Assembly: GCA_000226015.1 (NCBI GenBank)
Contig: JH153375.1
Location: forward strand, 493,082 to 514,377
Length of the DNA: 21,296 bases
Direction of reading: 5' to 3'
From: Mnemiopsis leidyi
Taxonomy: Eukaryota > Ctenophora > Tentaculata > Lobata > Bolinopsidae
The number at the start of each line of letters is the position of its first letter. The stretch's first letter is position 1. Below, piece after piece: positions 20,348-21,296 of this stretch. Both the position numbers and the translations under genes were made by a program. The notes beneath the pieces are model-generated. The model worked only from the letters and a program-made list of their open reading frames with translations, did not search any database and had not been told where the DNA came from.

Positions 20348-20940
20348 AAAAGAAGAACATAATTTAATTTTACAGCGATAAAAGATAAATCGATAATTTA
20401 TGCATGAACGCTTGAGCTAAAATTCAAATTTGCATTTAATTGTCAATACAGCAATGATAAGAAGTCAGCTATCAGTTTCAGTTTCACTCATTCTAACTTT
20501 ATTGAGTATGATATGCATATGATCACGAGTAAGAGTAATGCTTAATGATTAAGACAAAAGATGATCAAAACACTGCTAATGCCATATAGTTATACATAAT
20601 ATTTTACAAATACAATTACAACATACATTGTTATGTGAATTGCGCACATGCACTAATTATTAATGATTTTCTGTTGACAGTTTTCTCGTGAAGGATGAAA
20701 GAAGTTGCCTTTTATAAATCGATATAGGCTCTCATGCTTTGATGCTTGTGCTCTGAAAAATGACCCTTTGCAGTTAGCACTGCAGTGCTCTCTTCTACTC
20801 TCAAGCTATATAACATTAACAGCTTCTGAAAATATTGTGTGTTTGAAATTGAATAAAAATGTAAACAGTGAACATTGAGCAACAACAAACAAACAGTGTG
20901 GTACATACACGAGATGAAAAATGAAATATTGTGTGAAACA
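20348..20940. other. AT-rich stretch without a gene
   Basis: No coding pattern I can support. The minus-strand open frame at 20712-21152 runs mostly through the neighbouring GC-rich repeat block and is not credible as a protein. Confidence 0.4.
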
Positions 20941-21110
20941 GACGCCATTGGGGCGCGGCCATCCTCTTGCAATGGTGTCCGCGCCCACCGTAAAGACATT
21001 GATAAAGAGGCCAAGGCTCCATTAAGGGGCGGGGTGCTGGACGTTTTTACCGCGAGCGGAGCCGAACGGAGCCTCGCGAAGCGAGGCGGAGTGAGGCGGA
21101 GCGAGCAAAA
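20941..21110. repeat. GC-rich block with GCGAAGC hairpin
   Basis: A CpG-rich island in AT-rich sequence. Its core (about 21050-21105) is made of GCGGAGCC / GAGGCGGAG repeats around the perfect hairpin GCCTCGC-GAA-GCGAGGC (21071-21087). The outer part has GCCATTGGGGCGCGGCCATC, which also looks like a GC-rich promoter piece. No gene beside it is recognisable, so I prefer repeat-derived. Confidence 0.5.
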
Positions 21111-21296
21111 TAACCAGCCAAAATTTTTCCCCAAGTTCCCATTCCCAGCCACTTTTTAAACTAATGCCACTGGGCTGTCAGGTACCAACAGTTGAGAGAT
21201 GATTTGTTCAAGCTGTGCTGCCATTTCTACTAAGATTTCAAACTGTTATATAGCGTTTATATTATCAAATAATCCCACTGCTTTAAGGATTACCGG

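Noticed and set aside
20712..21152. 146-codon minus-strand frame
   Set aside because: It runs through the GC-rich hairpin block and has opposite and overlapping frames open as well. There is no family resemblance.

Overview
The window is nuclear DNA of a eukaryote, almost certainly an invertebrate animal. It is AT-rich, its genes are broken by short introns (about 140-600 bases) with GT-AG borders, and it carries three clear animal-type genes: an hnRNP M/MYEF2-type RNA-binding protein, the APC/C subunit APC10 and ribosomal protein L21. A fourth gene encodes a hAT-transposase-like protein. All four lie on the minus strand, so transcription runs from high to low coordinates. I cannot name the species.

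Layout: 1-6500 has no gene I can name. It holds a 22-bp-arm foldback (316-402), a compound nested foldback (591-1340) with a stray fragment of the same family (1552-1580), long featureless AT-rich DNA, an interrupted 200-codon plus-strand ORF (4684-5283) and one exon-like plus-strand ORF (5884-6063). 6513-9518 is the hnRNP M-like gene: RRM1, RRM2, a Gly-Pro-Met-rich linker and the first strand of RRM3. Its last exon(s) are not visible. One of its introns carries about 19 copies of an 18-bp minisatellite built around the E-box CACGTG. 10454-11657 is APC10 in four exons. 11894-12376 is an uninterrupted RPL21 CDS. 13136-17971 is a nine-exon gene with an N-terminal C2H2-like finger, a (GPAAAP)n minisatellite-coded stretch, a BED-like finger and a hAT-like transposase body. 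Its first eight exons are open, but the last exon carries an in-frame TAG and a frameshift. 18000-21296 has no recognisable gene. It holds two copies of a small GC-rich MITE-like repeat and a GC-rich hairpin block.

The observation I rate highest is shared by all four genes. Each start codon lies only 2-11 bases after a pyrimidine-tract-plus-AG acceptor, and the RPL21 stop is only about 230 bases from the APC10 acceptor. This is what spliced-leader trans-splicing, perhaps with an RPL21-APC10 operon, would look like, and it would fit lineages such as hydrozoans or ctenophores. Ordinary 5'UTR introns could also explain it, and RNA data would decide. A second theme is a family of short perfect hairpins at distant places: stems capped by GCGAAGC, and 7-bp GTC...GAC stems with small loops. 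They point to one group of miniature elements spread across the window.
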